The notes: generated by a model not told the origin, from the sequence alone. Positions 1 to 11,786 are shown, numbered from the stretch's first letter. The stretch: 64,000 bases of DNA from RPQJ01 sp041910015 (GCA_041910015.1 JAYRRR010000133.1:1-64000); one strand, 5' to 3'. Made by a program: numbers and translations.

Positions 1-1
1 G

Positions 2-82
2 CGCCATCTCGCGTATTTCGACGAAGTCTGGGCGGGCAGCCTGATCCAGCCGGAAATGCGGGCCACCGCCGTCGACTTCTGA
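2..82 (+). CDS. C-terminal end of an unidentified protein (partial)
   Basis: The second frame is open from the window edge to a TGA at 80-82 and gives 26 residues ending in MRATAVDF. The composition (aromatics and acidic residues, no low-complexity run) and the clean stop before a promoter-like gap suggest the tail of a real gene. I do not recognise the family; too little is present. Confidence 0.4.
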   Translation, partial: RHLAYFDEVWAGSLIQPEMRATAVDF

Positions 83-146
83 CGCGTCGCGCCCCGCGAC
101 ACCCGGTCACGGCGACGACCCGCAAGGTCCCGCCCCGCCCGACCGC

Positions 147-152
147 TATAAT
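147..152 (+). promoter_or_regulatory. Perfect -10 box (TATAAT) upstream of nudJ
   Basis: TATAAT lies 7 bases before the ATG at 160. Transcription would start at about 159-160, so the nudJ message would be leaderless. No convincing -35 hexamer is visible. The ATG at 151 overlaps the -10 box and is unlikely to be used. Confidence 0.5.
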
Positions 153-159
153 GCATCGG

Positions 160-645
160 ATGGTCTGGAAACCCGACGTCACCGTGGCCGCCGTCGTCGA
201 GCGCGACGGCCAGTTCCTTTTCGTCGAGGAACGGGCCAGTGGCCGCGTCGTCCTGAACCAGCCCGCCGGACACCTGGAGAACGGCGAAACCCTGTTCGAA
301 GCCGTGGCACGCGAGGTGCTGGAGGAAACAGCCTGGACGTTCGTGCCGCAGCACGTCACGGGCGTCTATGTCTGGGCACCGGAACACCTGTCGCGCACGT
401 TTCTGCGCGTCGCGTTCACCGGCCGGCTGGAAGGGCACGATCCGGCGCGACCGCTCGACCACGGCATCCTGCGCACGCGCTGGCTCGACCGCGAGCAACT
501 GCTCACTGCGCAGTCGAAGCACCGCAGTCCGCTCGTCCTCCGCTGCGTCGACGATTACCTCGGCGGAGCGCGCTACCCACTGGAGCTGGTCGGGCACCTG
601 ATGCGGGCCCGGAACGCGTCGCAATCACACGCCGCCGCCGGCTGA
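160..645 (+). CDS. nudJ: NUDIX hydrolase, NudJ type (phosphatase NudJ)
   Basis: A 161-residue NUDIX hydrolase likely to cleave nucleoside di- and triphosphates or thiamin pyrophosphates, as NudJ does. The Nudix box spans residues 37-59, with G37, E43, R51-E52 and E55-E56 in the right places; the usual late Gly is Ala58. The ATG at 160 is preferred because the in-frame ATG at 151 sits inside the -10 box. The next gene is mnmA, the same nudJ-mnmA order as in E. coli and many other gammaproteobacteria, which supports the NudJ assignment over other NUDIX subfamilies. Confidence 0.88.
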   Translation: MVWKPDVTVAAVVERDGQFLFVEERASGRVVLNQPAGHLENGETLFEAVAREVLEETAWTFVPQHVTGVYVWAPEHLSRTFLRVAFTGRLEGHDPARPLDHGILRTRWLDREQLLTAQSKHRSPLVLRCVDDYLGGARYPLELVGHLMRARNASQSHAAAG

Positions 646-727
646 CTGCTGCCGCGCGCGAGCCTTCGTCCGATATGCGGGCGGCCGCCACGCAGCGCCC
701 CTGCCCGCCTTGCTCTAAGATCCGGGC

Positions 728-1852
728 ATGCCCTCTACGCGTGTCGTCCTGGCGCTTTCCGGAGGCGTCGATTCCGCGGTTGCCGCGGTGCTGCTGCAGC
801 AGGCCGGGTACGACGTGCATGCGCTGTTCATGCGCAACTGGGACGAGGACGAGGATGACTACTGCACGGCCGCCGCCGACCTGCAGGACGCGCGCCGCGT
901 GTGCGAGGAACTCGGCATTCCGCTGCACACGGTGACCTTCGCCGCACAGTACCGCGACCGGGTGTTCGCCCACTTCCTCGAGGAGTTGCAGGCCGGGCGC
1001 ACGCCGAACCCCGACGTGCTCTGCAATCGCGAGATCAAGTTCGGCGTCTGCTTCGAGCACGCGTTGCGGCTCGGCGCCGGGCTCTTCGCGACGGGTCATT
1101 ACGCGCGCAGCGAAGGTGGCCGCCTGCTGCGCGCCGCCGACGGCAACAAGGACCAGACATATTTCCTGCACAGCGTGCCGGGCGCGATGCTGCGCCGGAC
1201 GCTCTTCCCGATCGGGCACCTGTCGAAAGACGAGGTGCGCCGGCTCGCCCGCGAACACGCGCTGCCCGTGCACGACAAGCGTGACAGCACGGGCATCTGC
1301 TTCATCGGCGAGCGTCCGTTCGCCGAGTTTCTGCAGAGCTACCTGCCTGCGCGTCCGGGCCCGATCGAGACGCCCGAGGGTCGCCGGCTCGGCACGCACC
1401 GCGGCCTGATGTACTACACGCTGGGCCAGCGTCAGGGGCTCGCGGTGGGCGGCGTGCGCGGCACCGGGGAAAAGCCGTGGTATGTCGCCCACAAGGACCT
1501 GGCGCGCAACGCGCTCGTCGTCGTGCAGCAGCACGACCACCCGCTGCTGCTGTGCAAGAGCTTCGCCACCGAGCCGGCGCACTGGATCGCCGACACGCCC
1601 CCGGTGCCGGCCGGAAGTTCCCTGCGATGCACCGTCAGGACGCGTCATCGCCAGGCCGACCAGGATTGCGAGGTCGATGTCGGGCCCGACGGCCGCTGTC
1701 TCGTGCATACGGCCACGGCCCAGCGCGCGATCACCCCCGGGCAATCGGCCGTCTTCTACGAGGGCGAGACCTGCCTCGGCGGGGCCGTCATCGCGTCGAC
1801 GGCCGCCGGGGAGCGGGTCGAGGTCGAATCGGGACATGCCGCTGGTCTATAA
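728..1852 (+). CDS. mnmA: tRNA-specific 2-thiouridylase MnmA
   Basis: 374 residues, the normal size for MnmA (TrmU), which makes 2-thiouridine at wobble U34 of Lys, Glu and Gln tRNAs using ATP and persulfide sulfur from the Tus relay. The PP-loop SGGVDS is at residues 11-16. The two catalytic cysteines are C99 (in LCNREIKFG) and C191 (in STGICFIG), and the tRNA-contact motif GNKDQTYFL is present. A TAAGAT hexamer ends 6 bases before the ATG, so the message may be leaderless. It lies 83 bases after nudJ in the same direction. Confidence 0.97.
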   Translation: MPSTRVVLALSGGVDSAVAAVLLQQAGYDVHALFMRNWDEDEDDYCTAAADLQDARRVCEELGIPLHTVTFAAQYRDRVFAHFLEELQAGRTPNPDVLCNREIKFGVCFEHALRLGAGLFATGHYARSEGGRLLRAADGNKDQTYFLHSVPGAMLRRTLFPIGHLSKDEVRRLAREHALPVHDKRDSTGICFIGERPFAEFLQSYLPARPGPIETPEGRRLGTHRGLMYYTLGQRQGLAVGGVRGTGEKPWYVAHKDLARNALVVVQQHDHPLLLCKSFATEPAHWIADTPPVPAGSSLRCTVRTRHRQADQDCEVDVGPDGRCLVHTATAQRAITPGQSAVFYEGETCLGGAVIASTAAGERVEVESGHAAGL

Positions 1853-1853
1853 T
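1848..1853 (+). promoter_or_regulatory. -10 box of acnA
   Basis: TATAAT overlaps the last codons of mnmA and would give a start near 1860 and a leader of about 35 bases carrying GGAGG just before the acnA ATG. The -35 region is weak. Confidence 0.45.
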
Positions 1854-1894
1854 TCGTCGGTTTTGGTCGCGCCGTTCCCCGCCCCGGAGGTTCC

Positions 1895-4588
<2,694 letters not shown>

Positions 4589-4660
4589 CGCGGGAGCGGG
4601 GTCACGACCAACGCCATCGACAACGCGGCCGCTGCGCTGCGCGCCGCCAGACACGTCTGC

Positions 4661-5341
4661 GTGCTCACGGGCGCCGGTATCTCCGCCGAGAGCGGCGTGC
4701 CGACGTTCCGCGACGCGCAGACGGGGCTCTGGGCCCGATTCCGTCCCGAGGACCTCGCGACACCCGAAGCGTTCCAGCGCGACCCCCGGCGTGTCTGGGA
4801 CTGGTACGAGTGGCGGCGCGAGCTGGTGCGCCAGGCCGAACCGAACGCCGGTCACGCCGCGCTCGTGCGGCTCGCGGGCTGTGTGCCGCGGCTGACGCTG
4901 GTCACGCAGAACGTCGACTCGCTGCACCAGCGCGCTGGCAGCGTCGGCGTCATCGAGTACCACGGCAACATCCTGCGCGACCGTTGCGCGGCGGAAGGGC
5001 TCGTGGCGTCTCGCGCGCCGCTTTCGATCACCGGCCTGCCCGAGTGCGCGCGCTGCGGCGAGCGGCTGCGGCCCGACGTCGTCTGGTTCGGCGAGGCGAT
5101 TCCGCGCGACGCGCTGCTGGCCGCCGACGCCGCAGCGGCCGATTGCGACGTTTTCCTGTGCGTGGGCACCGCGGCGACGGTGCATCCGGCGGCCGGTCTC
5201 GCCGAGCGCGCGCACGGCGCCGGGGCCACGCTCATCGAGCTGAACGTCGAGGCGACCGCGCTGACCTCGTTCGTCGACGTCGTCCTGCGCGGCCGCGCCG
5301 GCGAACTGCTGCCGCTGGTGCTCGCGCGCATCGCCGGCTGA
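4661..5341 (+). CDS. Sir2-family NAD-dependent protein deacylase (SIRT5-like)
   Basis: Class III sirtuin. LTGAGISAES and PTFRDA form the NAD site, and TQNVDSLHQRAG and EYHGN carry the catalytic His. YEWR near residue 49 matches the Tyr-x-x-Arg pair that reads succinyl and malonyl groups in SIRT5, so desuccinylase or demalonylase activity is inferred. Only three of the usual four zinc cysteines are seen (one at RDRC, then CARC). The GTG at 4661 is the first canonical start after the acnA stop, but homology-like sequence (NAIDNAAAALRAARHVCV) extends up to about 4601. The true start may therefore be non-standard (GTC 4601, ACG 4604 or ATC 4616) or damaged. Confidence 0.85.
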   Translation: MLTGAGISAESGVPTFRDAQTGLWARFRPEDLATPEAFQRDPRRVWDWYEWRRELVRQAEPNAGHAALVRLAGCVPRLTLVTQNVDSLHQRAGSVGVIEYHGNILRDRCAAEGLVASRAPLSITGLPECARCGERLRPDVVWFGEAIPRDALLAADAAAADCDVFLCVGTAATVHPAAGLAERAHGAGATLIELNVEATALTSFVDVVLRGRAGELLPLVLARIAG

Positions 5342-5381
5342 GTGAACCCTCTCCGCGCCGGTCGACGGCGCACCACACCGC

Positions 5382-6500
5382 TCAAAACGGCGGCCAGTAC
5401 GTCCACCCGAGCTGGAAGCCCACGTCGGGCGTGTTGTTCATGTTCGCGAGGTTCTCCGTCACCGCGAACGTGAAGAGCTGGGCTTCGCGGCGATAGCGCA
5501 GTCCGAGGCTCAACTGGTACTTGGGAGAGGTCAGTTCCCCGAGCCGCGTGTCCCTCGAGTCGTACAGGCTCGGGCTCGCGTACAACTGCACGATCGAATG
5601 CAGGCGCCCGGTCAGGTGCGAATCGAGCCCCAGCACGAGCGTCGGCACGATGCGCGCTTCCGGTTGTGCGTCGCTTTCCGAGCCGCCGTAATCGACGACG
5701 CCGAGCGATGCGTAGACGGCGTGGTTCGAGCCGCGCCGGGCCAGCGACGCCTGCAGGCCGACGTCGGCGCGCCCCGTGGAGAGAAAGTTGCGGTGGCCGG
5801 CGACCGGCACCTTGACGGCGCCCTCCAGGGCGAGCGACCACGGCTCGGGCAGCCGCAGGCCGCTGTAGCGCAGGCCGAACGTCGGGTCGAGCAGGCCGCT
5901 GCGCGAATGACCGTCGAGCTGCACGTACTGCAGCGATTCGAGGTCCATGACGATGTTGAACTGGTCGCGCTTCAGTCCGTGACGCCCCGCCTGCGACAGC
6001 CCCAAGGCCAAGTGGACCTGCTCGATGATGCCGTCCAGTGCGCCGCCGCCGTAGACCGCTGCGGCGACGACCACGTAGGCGCCCCAGGCCGGCGTCAACT
6101 GGCGGTGCAGCGTCACGTCGAACTCGCCGAGTTCGAGATCGACGAGGTAGTTCTCGCCGGGCAGCGCGCGCAGCGCCACCACGTCGTCCGCCGTCAGGTT
6201 GCGCCGGGGTCGCGAGCGCAGGTAGCGTTCGACGGGCCCGCTGAGCGCCCAGGTGTTCTGGTAGGCGAACTCGGTGTCGATCGCCCAGCGGCCCAGCTCG
6301 ATCGACCCCGCGAATGCCGGACGCATGTCGAGACGCAGGTAACCGAAGGGTGTCAGGTCGCGCGCGCGCAGCGGCCCGTAGAACTGCTGTCGGGACTCGA
6401 GCGGCATCGTCCCGGCCGGATCGGCGTGGGCCGCGCCGTCGGCCAGCATGGCGATCAGGACGACGATCGGCATCCGCATGTGCTGCCCTGCGCGTTCCAT
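5382..6500 (-). CDS. DUF3187 family protein, predicted outer-membrane or exported
   Basis: 372 residues from the ATG at 6500, which follows a GGGGAGGGG run. The N-terminus looks like a signal peptide (PIVVLIAMLADGAAHA, cleavage near ADPAG). The FYGPLRARDLTPFGYLRLDM opening and the alternating hydrophobic pattern, ending in a C-terminal aromatic (WTYWPPF), fit the DUF3187 family and suggest a beta-barrel with the classic terminal Phe. Function is unknown. It is divergent from msrP, with 186 bases between them. A start at 6479 is also possible and would only shorten the signal peptide. Confidence 0.75.
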   Translation of the reverse strand: MERAGQHMRMPIVVLIAMLADGAAHADPAGTMPLESRQQFYGPLRARDLTPFGYLRLDMRPAFAGSIELGRWAIDTEFAYQNTWALSGPVERYLRSRPRRNLTADDVVALRALPGENYLVDLELGEFDVTLHRQLTPAWGAYVVVAAAVYGGGALDGIIEQVHLALGLSQAGRHGLKRDQFNIVMDLESLQYVQLDGHSRSGLLDPTFGLRYSGLRLPEPWSLALEGAVKVPVAGHRNFLSTGRADVGLQASLARRGSNHAVYASLGVVDYGGSESDAQPEARIVPTLVLGLDSHLTGRLHSIVQLYASPSLYDSRDTRLGELTSPKYQLSLGLRYRREAQLFTFAVTENLANMNNTPDVGFQLGWTYWPPF

Positions 6501-6686
6501 GCGATCACCGCCCCTCCCCGGGAGACGACGGCACGGCCAGCGTGATCTGGAATTTTTCACGGAAGACACTTTGTGGCAGCTTGTCGCAGGTGTGGAAACA
6601 TCGTCTGTCAGACGAACCCGACCGTCGAGGGACGTTTCGGCAGGTTTGGCCATCGAACAGTTCGTTTCCGCCGAGGTCCATAGCAC

Positions 6687-7631
6687 ATGCGCTGGCATCG
6701 TTCCCACGGGCACCCGCTGCCTTCCGAAATCACGCCCCCCGCCCGGTACTTCAACCGCCGGGAGGTCGTCGCCGGGCTGCTCGGCGCCGGCGCCATCGGT
6801 CTCGCCTGGCCGGCCCGATCGACCACCGCGACGCTAGAGTTCACGAAGAACGCGGCGCTCAGCCTGGACGAGGCGCCTAATTCTTTCGAAGATATAACGA
6901 CTTACAACAACTTTTACGAATTTGGCACAAGCAAGACCGACCCGTCCGAACACTCGGGGAAGTTCCGGCCCCGGCCCTGGACCGTGAAGATTTCCGGCGA
7001 AGCGGCGAAGACTGGCGAGTTCGATCTCGACGACCTGCTGCGCCCGCACGCTCTGGAAGAACGCATCTACCGCCTGCGCTGCGTCGAGGCCTGGTCGATG
7101 GTCGTCCCCTGGGTCGGCGTTCCGCTCGGCAAGTTGCTCGCACGGTTCGGGCCGAGCTCGCGGGCGAAGTACGTCGCGTTCACGACCGTGCTGCGGCCAG
7201 CCGAGATGCCGGGACAGCGCTTTCCGGTCCTTGACTGGCCGTACGTCGAAGGGCTGCGCATCGACGAGGCGATGCATCCGCTGACGATCCTCGCCGTCGG
7301 CGTGTACGGCCGCCCGCTGCCGAACCAGAACGGCGCACCGTTGCGGCTCGTGGTGCCCTGGAAATACGGCTTCAAGGGCATCAAGTCGATCGTCGCAATC
7401 CGCTTCACGGAACGGCCGCCGCCGACGAGCTGGAACCTGGCCGCGCCGGACGAATACGGCTTTTTTGCCAACGTGAATCCGGACGTCGATCATCCCCGCT
7501 GGAGTCAGGCGCAGGAGCGACGCATCGGAGCCAGCCTCTTTGCCGAGAAGCAGCGCACGCTGCCGTTCAACGGCTACGCCCGGCAGGTGGCATCGCTGTA
7601 CCGCGGCATGGATCTGCGCCGGCATTTCTGA
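6687..7631 (+). CDS. msrP: Protein-methionine-sulfoxide reductase catalytic subunit MsrP (YedY)
   Basis: 314 residues of the YedY-type molybdoenzyme that repairs oxidised methionines in periplasmic proteins. The molybdopterin-binding Cys is C132 in YRLRCVEAWSMVVPW. The N-terminus carries an Arg-Arg pair at 24-25 followed by a hydrophobic stretch (VVAGLLGAGAIGLAW), an atypical Tat signal that lacks the usual Phe-Leu. The stop is 7 bases before the ATG of msrQ, its haem partner, so the two form an operon. Confidence 0.95.
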   Translation: MRWHRSHGHPLPSEITPPARYFNRREVVAGLLGAGAIGLAWPARSTTATLEFTKNAALSLDEAPNSFEDITTYNNFYEFGTSKTDPSEHSGKFRPRPWTVKISGEAAKTGEFDLDDLLRPHALEERIYRLRCVEAWSMVVPWVGVPLGKLLARFGPSSRAKYVAFTTVLRPAEMPGQRFPVLDWPYVEGLRIDEAMHPLTILAVGVYGRPLPNQNGAPLRLVVPWKYGFKGIKSIVAIRFTERPPPTSWNLAAPDEYGFFANVNPDVDHPRWSQAQERRIGASLFAEKQRTLPFNGYARQVASLYRGMDLRRHF

Positions 7632-7638
7632 CCGCCGC

Positions 7639-8295
7639 ATGAACCGAGCCGCCAGGTCCGTGCCGCGACGCTTCCGGGCCGACAAGCCGGTCGCGTTCGC
7701 GCTCTGCGCCGTGCCCCTCGCGTGGATCGCCGGGCGCACGCTGGGGTTCGCGGAGCTTTCGCTGGGTCCGAATCCCGTCGAAGCACTGATCCACTCACTG
7801 GGCTCGTGGGGCCTGCGTCTGCTGCTGCTGACGCTTTGCGTGCGGCCGGTGGCCATGCTGCTGCACCAGCCGCGGCTGATGCGCCTGCGACGCACGATCG
7901 GCCTGTTCGCGTTCGCGTACCTGGTGCTGCACTTGCTGGCCTGGCTCGTCATCGACCGCGCGCTCGACCTGCCCGGCATCGTGGCCGACATCGCGAAACG
8001 TCCCTACGTCACCGTCGGTTTCACGGCGCTGCTGATGCTCCTGCCACTCGCGGTGACCTCGACCGACGCGTGGATGCGCCGGCTCGGCGGCCGCTGGCAG
8101 ACACTGCACCGGCTTGTCTACCCGGCCGCGATGCTGGGCTGCCTGCATTTCCTGTGGCTCGTGAAAGCCGACTGGCGCGAACCCGCCCTGTATCTCGCGC
8201 TGCTGACCGTGCTGATGGCCTGGCGCTGGCGGCGACGATCGCTCAGCCGGGCGACCGCCGCAGTGCCACGTGCGCCAACACGCTGCCCAGGATGA
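7639..8295 (+). CDS. msrQ: Haem-binding membrane subunit MsrQ (YedZ)
   Basis: 218 residues from the ATG at 7639. MsrQ is an inner-membrane b-type haem protein of the ferric-reductase-like family that passes quinone-derived electrons to MsrP. About six hydrophobic spans are visible, with His residues in transmembrane contexts (LVLHLLAW, LHRLVYPAAMLGCLHFLW) that fit haem ligation. The last 53 bases overlap the end of the convergent EamA gene. Confidence 0.93.
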   Translation: MNRAARSVPRRFRADKPVAFALCAVPLAWIAGRTLGFAELSLGPNPVEALIHSLGSWGLRLLLLTLCVRPVAMLLHQPRLMRLRRTIGLFAFAYLVLHLLAWLVIDRALDLPGIVADIAKRPYVTVGFTALLMLLPLAVTSTDAWMRRLGGRWQTLHRLVYPAAMLGCLHFLWLVKADWREPALYLALLTVLMAWRWRRRSLSRATAAVPRAPTRCPG

Positions 8296-9121
8296 GCGCG
8301 AGACCGGCATAGAACTGCAGCCCGAGTTCCCGGTGCTCGCCGAGCAGCAGCATGGCGAGAAACACGGCGTAGACCGGCTCGAGGCTGATCGCGAGCTGCG
8401 TACTGAACGCGCTCAGCTTGCGCAGCGCCACGAGCGACAGCGCAAACGGAAGCAGCGTGCACGCCAGCGCGAGCACCAGCAGCAGCGCGGCATCGCGTGC
8501 GTCCGGCACGACGGGCAGGCCGGTGTGCTGGCTGCCGAGCACGACGGCCAGCACGGTCAGGAACGTGGTCCCCGCCGCCAGTTCGAGACCGGTGACGACC
8601 AGGGGGGCGGCACGTTCGACGTGGCGCTTGTTGAGCACCGCGAATACGGCGACCAGCAACGCCGACAGGATGCCAACCGCGATGCCGGAGTGCATGCCGC
8701 GGGGCGTGCCGCCCACGACCAGCATGACGCCGGGCACCGCCGCGATGCCGATGAGCAATTCGCGCCAGTCGAAGCGGCGTCCGGTCACCCACGGCTCGAT
8801 GATCGACACGAGAATCGGCGCCACGGCCATGCAGGTCGCCGCGACCGAGGCATTCGCGAGCTTGATCGCGGCGTAGAAACTCACCCAGTGCAGCGCGACG
8901 ACGACGCCGATGCCGGAAAAAATGCCGAGCGTGGGCCAGTCCAGGCGACGCAGGCCACGCCAGAACGCGGGCGCCAGGCAGAGCGCGGCCACGACGAGCA
9001 GCATGCGCCACCACACCAGGGCATAGGCCGACAGCGTGATGAGCTTGCCAAGGATGGCCGTGAAGCCCCAGATCGCCACGCAGCCGTGAATCTGCAGCAG
9101 CGCCTTGTTCGATGGTGTCAT
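8243..9121 (-). CDS. EamA/DMT-family transporter
   Basis: 292 residues with about ten hydrophobic segments arranged as two EamA repeats (roughly residues 8-140 and 150-285), the layout of drug/metabolite transporters of the RhaT/YdcZ kind. The first segment ends in IWGFTAILGK, a common DMT opening. The substrate cannot be read from sequence. It converges on msrQ and starts 53 bases after the end of the fabH-like gene, which is in the same direction. Confidence 0.85.
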   Translation of the reverse strand: MTPSNKALLQIHGCVAIWGFTAILGKLITLSAYALVWWRMLLVVAALCLAPAFWRGLRRLDWPTLGIFSGIGVVVALHWVSFYAAIKLANASVAATCMAVAPILVSIIEPWVTGRRFDWRELLIGIAAVPGVMLVVGGTPRGMHSGIAVGILSALLVAVFAVLNKRHVERAAPLVVTGLELAAGTTFLTVLAVVLGSQHTGLPVVPDARDAALLLVLALACTLLPFALSLVALRKLSAFSTQLAISLEPVYAVFLAMLLLGEHRELGLQFYAGLALILGSVLAHVALRRSPG

Positions 9122-9173
9122 GGCGGAGGCTGCCCGCGGCCCGGACGATCGACCGCGACGACGACGGGCCGGC

Positions 9174-10259
9174 TCAGGCGGGCTCGGCCTGCTGCTTCCT
9201 CTGGCCGATGTAGCCGCGCACGATGTCGAGCGCCGTACGGTTGCTCGGCGGCAATTCGACGTCGCAGATGGCCTTCGGCGTCACGCGATCGCCCCAGCGG
9301 ACCAGGTGCGCGCACCAGGTCAGGCCCGCGCCGAACGCGGGCAGCAGCAGCAGGCCACGGGGCTTCACGCGCCCTTCCTCGAGCGCCTCGACCAGCGCGA
9401 CCGGCACCGTCGCCGCCGACATGTTGCCATAGCGCTGCACGTTCACGTACACCTGCCCGGGGACGACCCCGACGCGTTTGCCAACGGCGTCGATGATGCG
9501 CAGGTTGGCCTGATGCGGCACGACGAGATCCACGTCCTCGGGACGGAACCCGCGACGGGCGAGCACCTCGGTGCTCGCGGCGGACATCGCCAGCACCGCG
9601 CGCTTGAAGATCTCCTGGCCTTCGAAGATCCACGCCGTGTCGCCATACAGTCGGCCGACGTTGGCATAACGCGCGCCCATGCCTTCGACGACGAGCGTCG
9701 GCCGCCCGTCGCTGTCGCAACCGAGCTTCTCGGCGAGCAGGCCCTCTTCCGCGTCGGTCGCTTCGAGCACCACGGCCGCGCAGCCGTCGCCGAACAGCAC
9801 GGCGACGCCGCGGTTCTCCCAGTCCATGAACGACGAAATGATCTCGCCGCCGACCACCAGCGCGTTCTTGACCACACCCGTCCGGATGAGCGCCGTCGCG
9901 GTGCTGAGTGCATACAGGAAGCTGGTGCAGGCCGTGTTGATGTCGTAGACCGCGGCGCGCTTGGCGCCGAGCCGGACCTGCAGGCCGGACGCCTGATTGG
10001 GAACCTGGTCGTCGAAACTGCAACTGCCGATGACGATGAGTTCGACGTCGGCCGGGGCGAGACCGGCACAGGCGAGCGCCCGCATGGCACTGACATAGGC
10101 GAGCTCCGCCAGCGGCAGGTGCGAGATCCGGCGTTCCCGGATGCCGGTGCGCGAGGTGATCCACTCGTCGTTGGTGTCGAGAAACGTCGCGAGATCGGCG
10201 TTGGTCAGAATGCTGGGCGGGAGGCACTTGCCCCAGCCCGTGATGGCTGCATGCGTCAC
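9174..10259 (-). CDS. Beta-ketoacyl-ACP synthase III (FabH-like)
   Basis: 361 residues of the thiolase-fold KAS III family, which condenses an acyl-CoA with malonyl-ACP. The catalytic triad is complete: C111 (NTACTSFLY), H249 (VPHQANLRI) and N279 (RYGNMSAAT). It stands outside any fab cluster (no plsX, fabD or acpP nearby) and is longer than typical FabH (about 320), with a C-terminal tail of about 40 residues. It may serve as a secondary FabH or a specialised synthase such as a PqsD-like or olefin-type enzyme. The generic name is safe, the precise substrate is not. Confidence 0.88.
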   Translation of the reverse strand: MTHAAITGWGKCLPPSILTNADLATFLDTNDEWITSRTGIRERRISHLPLAELAYVSAMRALACAGLAPADVELIVIGSCSFDDQVPNQASGLQVRLGAKRAAVYDINTACTSFLYALSTATALIRTGVVKNALVVGGEIISSFMDWENRGVAVLFGDGCAAVVLEATDAEEGLLAEKLGCDSDGRPTLVVEGMGARYANVGRLYGDTAWIFEGQEIFKRAVLAMSAASTEVLARRGFRPEDVDLVVPHQANLRIIDAVGKRVGVVPGQVYVNVQRYGNMSAATVPVALVEALEEGRVKPRGLLLLPAFGAGLTWCAHLVRWGDRVTPKAICDVELPPSNRTALDIVRGYIGQRKQQAEPA

Positions 10260-10371
10260 CGACTACCCCCGGGGGTCAGTCTGGAAATGGGAGCGACACT
10301 TTACCAGCCCGTCGGGCTCCGCGAGGGCCCGGCGCCGTTTCTGCCCCCACGCCACGGGGCGGCTCGGGCGC

Positions 10372-10377
10372 TACAAT
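10372..10377 (+). promoter_or_regulatory. -10 box of the TPR gene at 10416
   Basis: TACAAT lies 38 bases before the ATG, giving an expected start near 10384. The DNA just upstream is very G+C rich and no clear -35 is visible. Confidence 0.35.
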
Positions 10378-10415
10378 GCGCGGCCTGACCCCTGCTGGTC
10401 ACTGAGAGGCTGACG

Positions 10416-11702
10416 ATGAAGAAAGCGAACCTCGTGCTGATGGCTGCCATGACGGCGGCCGGACTGGTCGGCGTAGCCGGCGGGTCGCTGCTACCCGTTT
10501 CGGTGGCCGTGGCAGCGGACAAGGAGAAGCCCGCGGCCAAGCAGAAGCTCAGCGCATCCGTGGCCAAGCCACTGATGGCGGCGCAGAAAGCCATGAACGA
10601 GAAGAACTGGCCAGAGGCGGCGACGCAACTCGCAGCGGCGCAGGCGGTGGAGCCCAAGACGCCGTACGACGCGTTCATGATCGACGAGCTCGGCTGGTAC
10701 GTGGCCCTGCAGCAGAAGGACTACGTGACGTCGGCCGAGGCCCTCGAGCGCGCCCTGAATTCCGGTCTCGTGCCGGAGGCCGACAGGCCGCAGCGGCTGC
10801 GCGCACTGACGCAGATGATGCTGCAGAACAAGCAGTACGACAAAGCGGTCCAGTACGGCACCGAGTACCTGAAGGCATCGCCCGGCGACGCGGAGATCGC
10901 GCTGCAGCTCGCGCAGGCTCGCTACCTGTCCAAGGACTATGCGGGCGCCAAGGCGGCCGCCGAGCAGATCATCGCGTCGACGCCGCAGCCGCCGGAGGCC
11001 GCGCTGCTGCTCGCACTGCGCACCAGCTACGAAATGAAAGACAGCGCCGGCACGACGAGGGCGCTCGAAGGCCTCGTGCGCCACCACCCGCAGCGCAAGT
11101 ACTGGGAAGATCTGCTCAACGACCAGCTCTTCCGCACCAAGGACGACCGCGGGCTGCGCGCGCTGTACCGGCTCATGAACGACACGGGCACGCTCGACAA
11201 GCCCGAGGACTATTCCGAAATGGGCGTCATGCTGGTCACGGGCGGCTTCCCGAACGAGGCCAAGCAGATCCTCGAGCGCGGCATGTCGGCCAACATCTTC
11301 CAGGGTGACGCACGCGTGCGGGTGGAGGCAGAACTCGGCCGTGCCCGGTCTGGTGCCGCCATGGACGCCAAGGAAATCACCACGGCGGCGCAGCAGCTCG
11401 CGGCCGCCAAGACCGGCAACCAGATGGTGGGCATCGGCAAGCTGTACTTCAGCGCGGGCGACTACGAGAAGGCCACCGACGCCCTGCAGAAGGCCCTGGC
11501 CAAGGGCGGCGTGACGGACTCGGACGACGCGAACCTGCTGCTCGGCATCGCCGACGCCCGGCTTGGCAAGGCGGCCGAGGCGAAGACGGCGTTCGACGCG
11601 GTGAAGAATCCGACGCTGGCCGAGATCGCGCGGCTGTGGAAGCTCAAGCTCGATACGGAGGCAGCCCCGCCGGCGGCGGAGCCGGCCGCGACGACAGGCT
11701 GA
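10416..11702 (+). CDS. Exported tetratricopeptide-repeat protein
   Basis: 428 residues. The N-terminus is a signal peptide (KKANLVLMAAMTAAGLVGVA up to about AVAADKEK), followed by helical TPR-like repeats through most of the chain and a Pro/Ala-rich tail. It is a clear paralogue of the gene at 11787-13004 on the other strand: both share AxDAxxxKxW near residue 60, DSAGTxRALE, LFQGD, FSAGDY and LLGIA in the same order. Function is unknown. The neighbouring TonB/ExbB/ExbD operon suggests a periplasmic partner of TonB-dependent transport. Confidence 0.8.
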   Translation: MKKANLVLMAAMTAAGLVGVAGGSLLPVSVAVAADKEKPAAKQKLSASVAKPLMAAQKAMNEKNWPEAATQLAAAQAVEPKTPYDAFMIDELGWYVALQQKDYVTSAEALERALNSGLVPEADRPQRLRALTQMMLQNKQYDKAVQYGTEYLKASPGDAEIALQLAQARYLSKDYAGAKAAAEQIIASTPQPPEAALLLALRTSYEMKDSAGTTRALEGLVRHHPQRKYWEDLLNDQLFRTKDDRGLRALYRLMNDTGTLDKPEDYSEMGVMLVTGGFPNEAKQILERGMSANIFQGDARVRVEAELGRARSGAAMDAKEITTAAQQLAAAKTGNQMVGIGKLYFSAGDYEKATDALQKALAKGGVTDSDDANLLLGIADARLGKAAEAKTAFDAVKNPTLAEIARLWKLKLDTEAAPPAAEPAATTG

Positions 11703-11720
11703 ACGGGCCGGCCGGGCGTA

Positions 11721-11751
11721 AGAAAGGGGCGAGGACCGCCGTCCCCGCCCC
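11721..11751 (-). terminator. Rho-independent terminator of the tonB-exbBDD-TPR operon
   Basis: GGGGCG at 11726-11731 pairs with CGCCCC at 11746-11751. Read on the minus strand, the hairpin is followed by TTTCTT. It lies between the two convergent TPR genes and is oriented to stop the minus-strand operon. Confidence 0.55.
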
Positions 11752-11786
11752 TGCTCCGCGATCGATGTCGAGGGCTTCGGACTGCG

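Noticed and set aside
6560..6620. GTCTGTCAGAC inverted repeat between DUF3187 and msrP as an operator.
   Set aside because: Only five paired bases and no second copy; too weak to call, although the gap must hold two divergent promoters.
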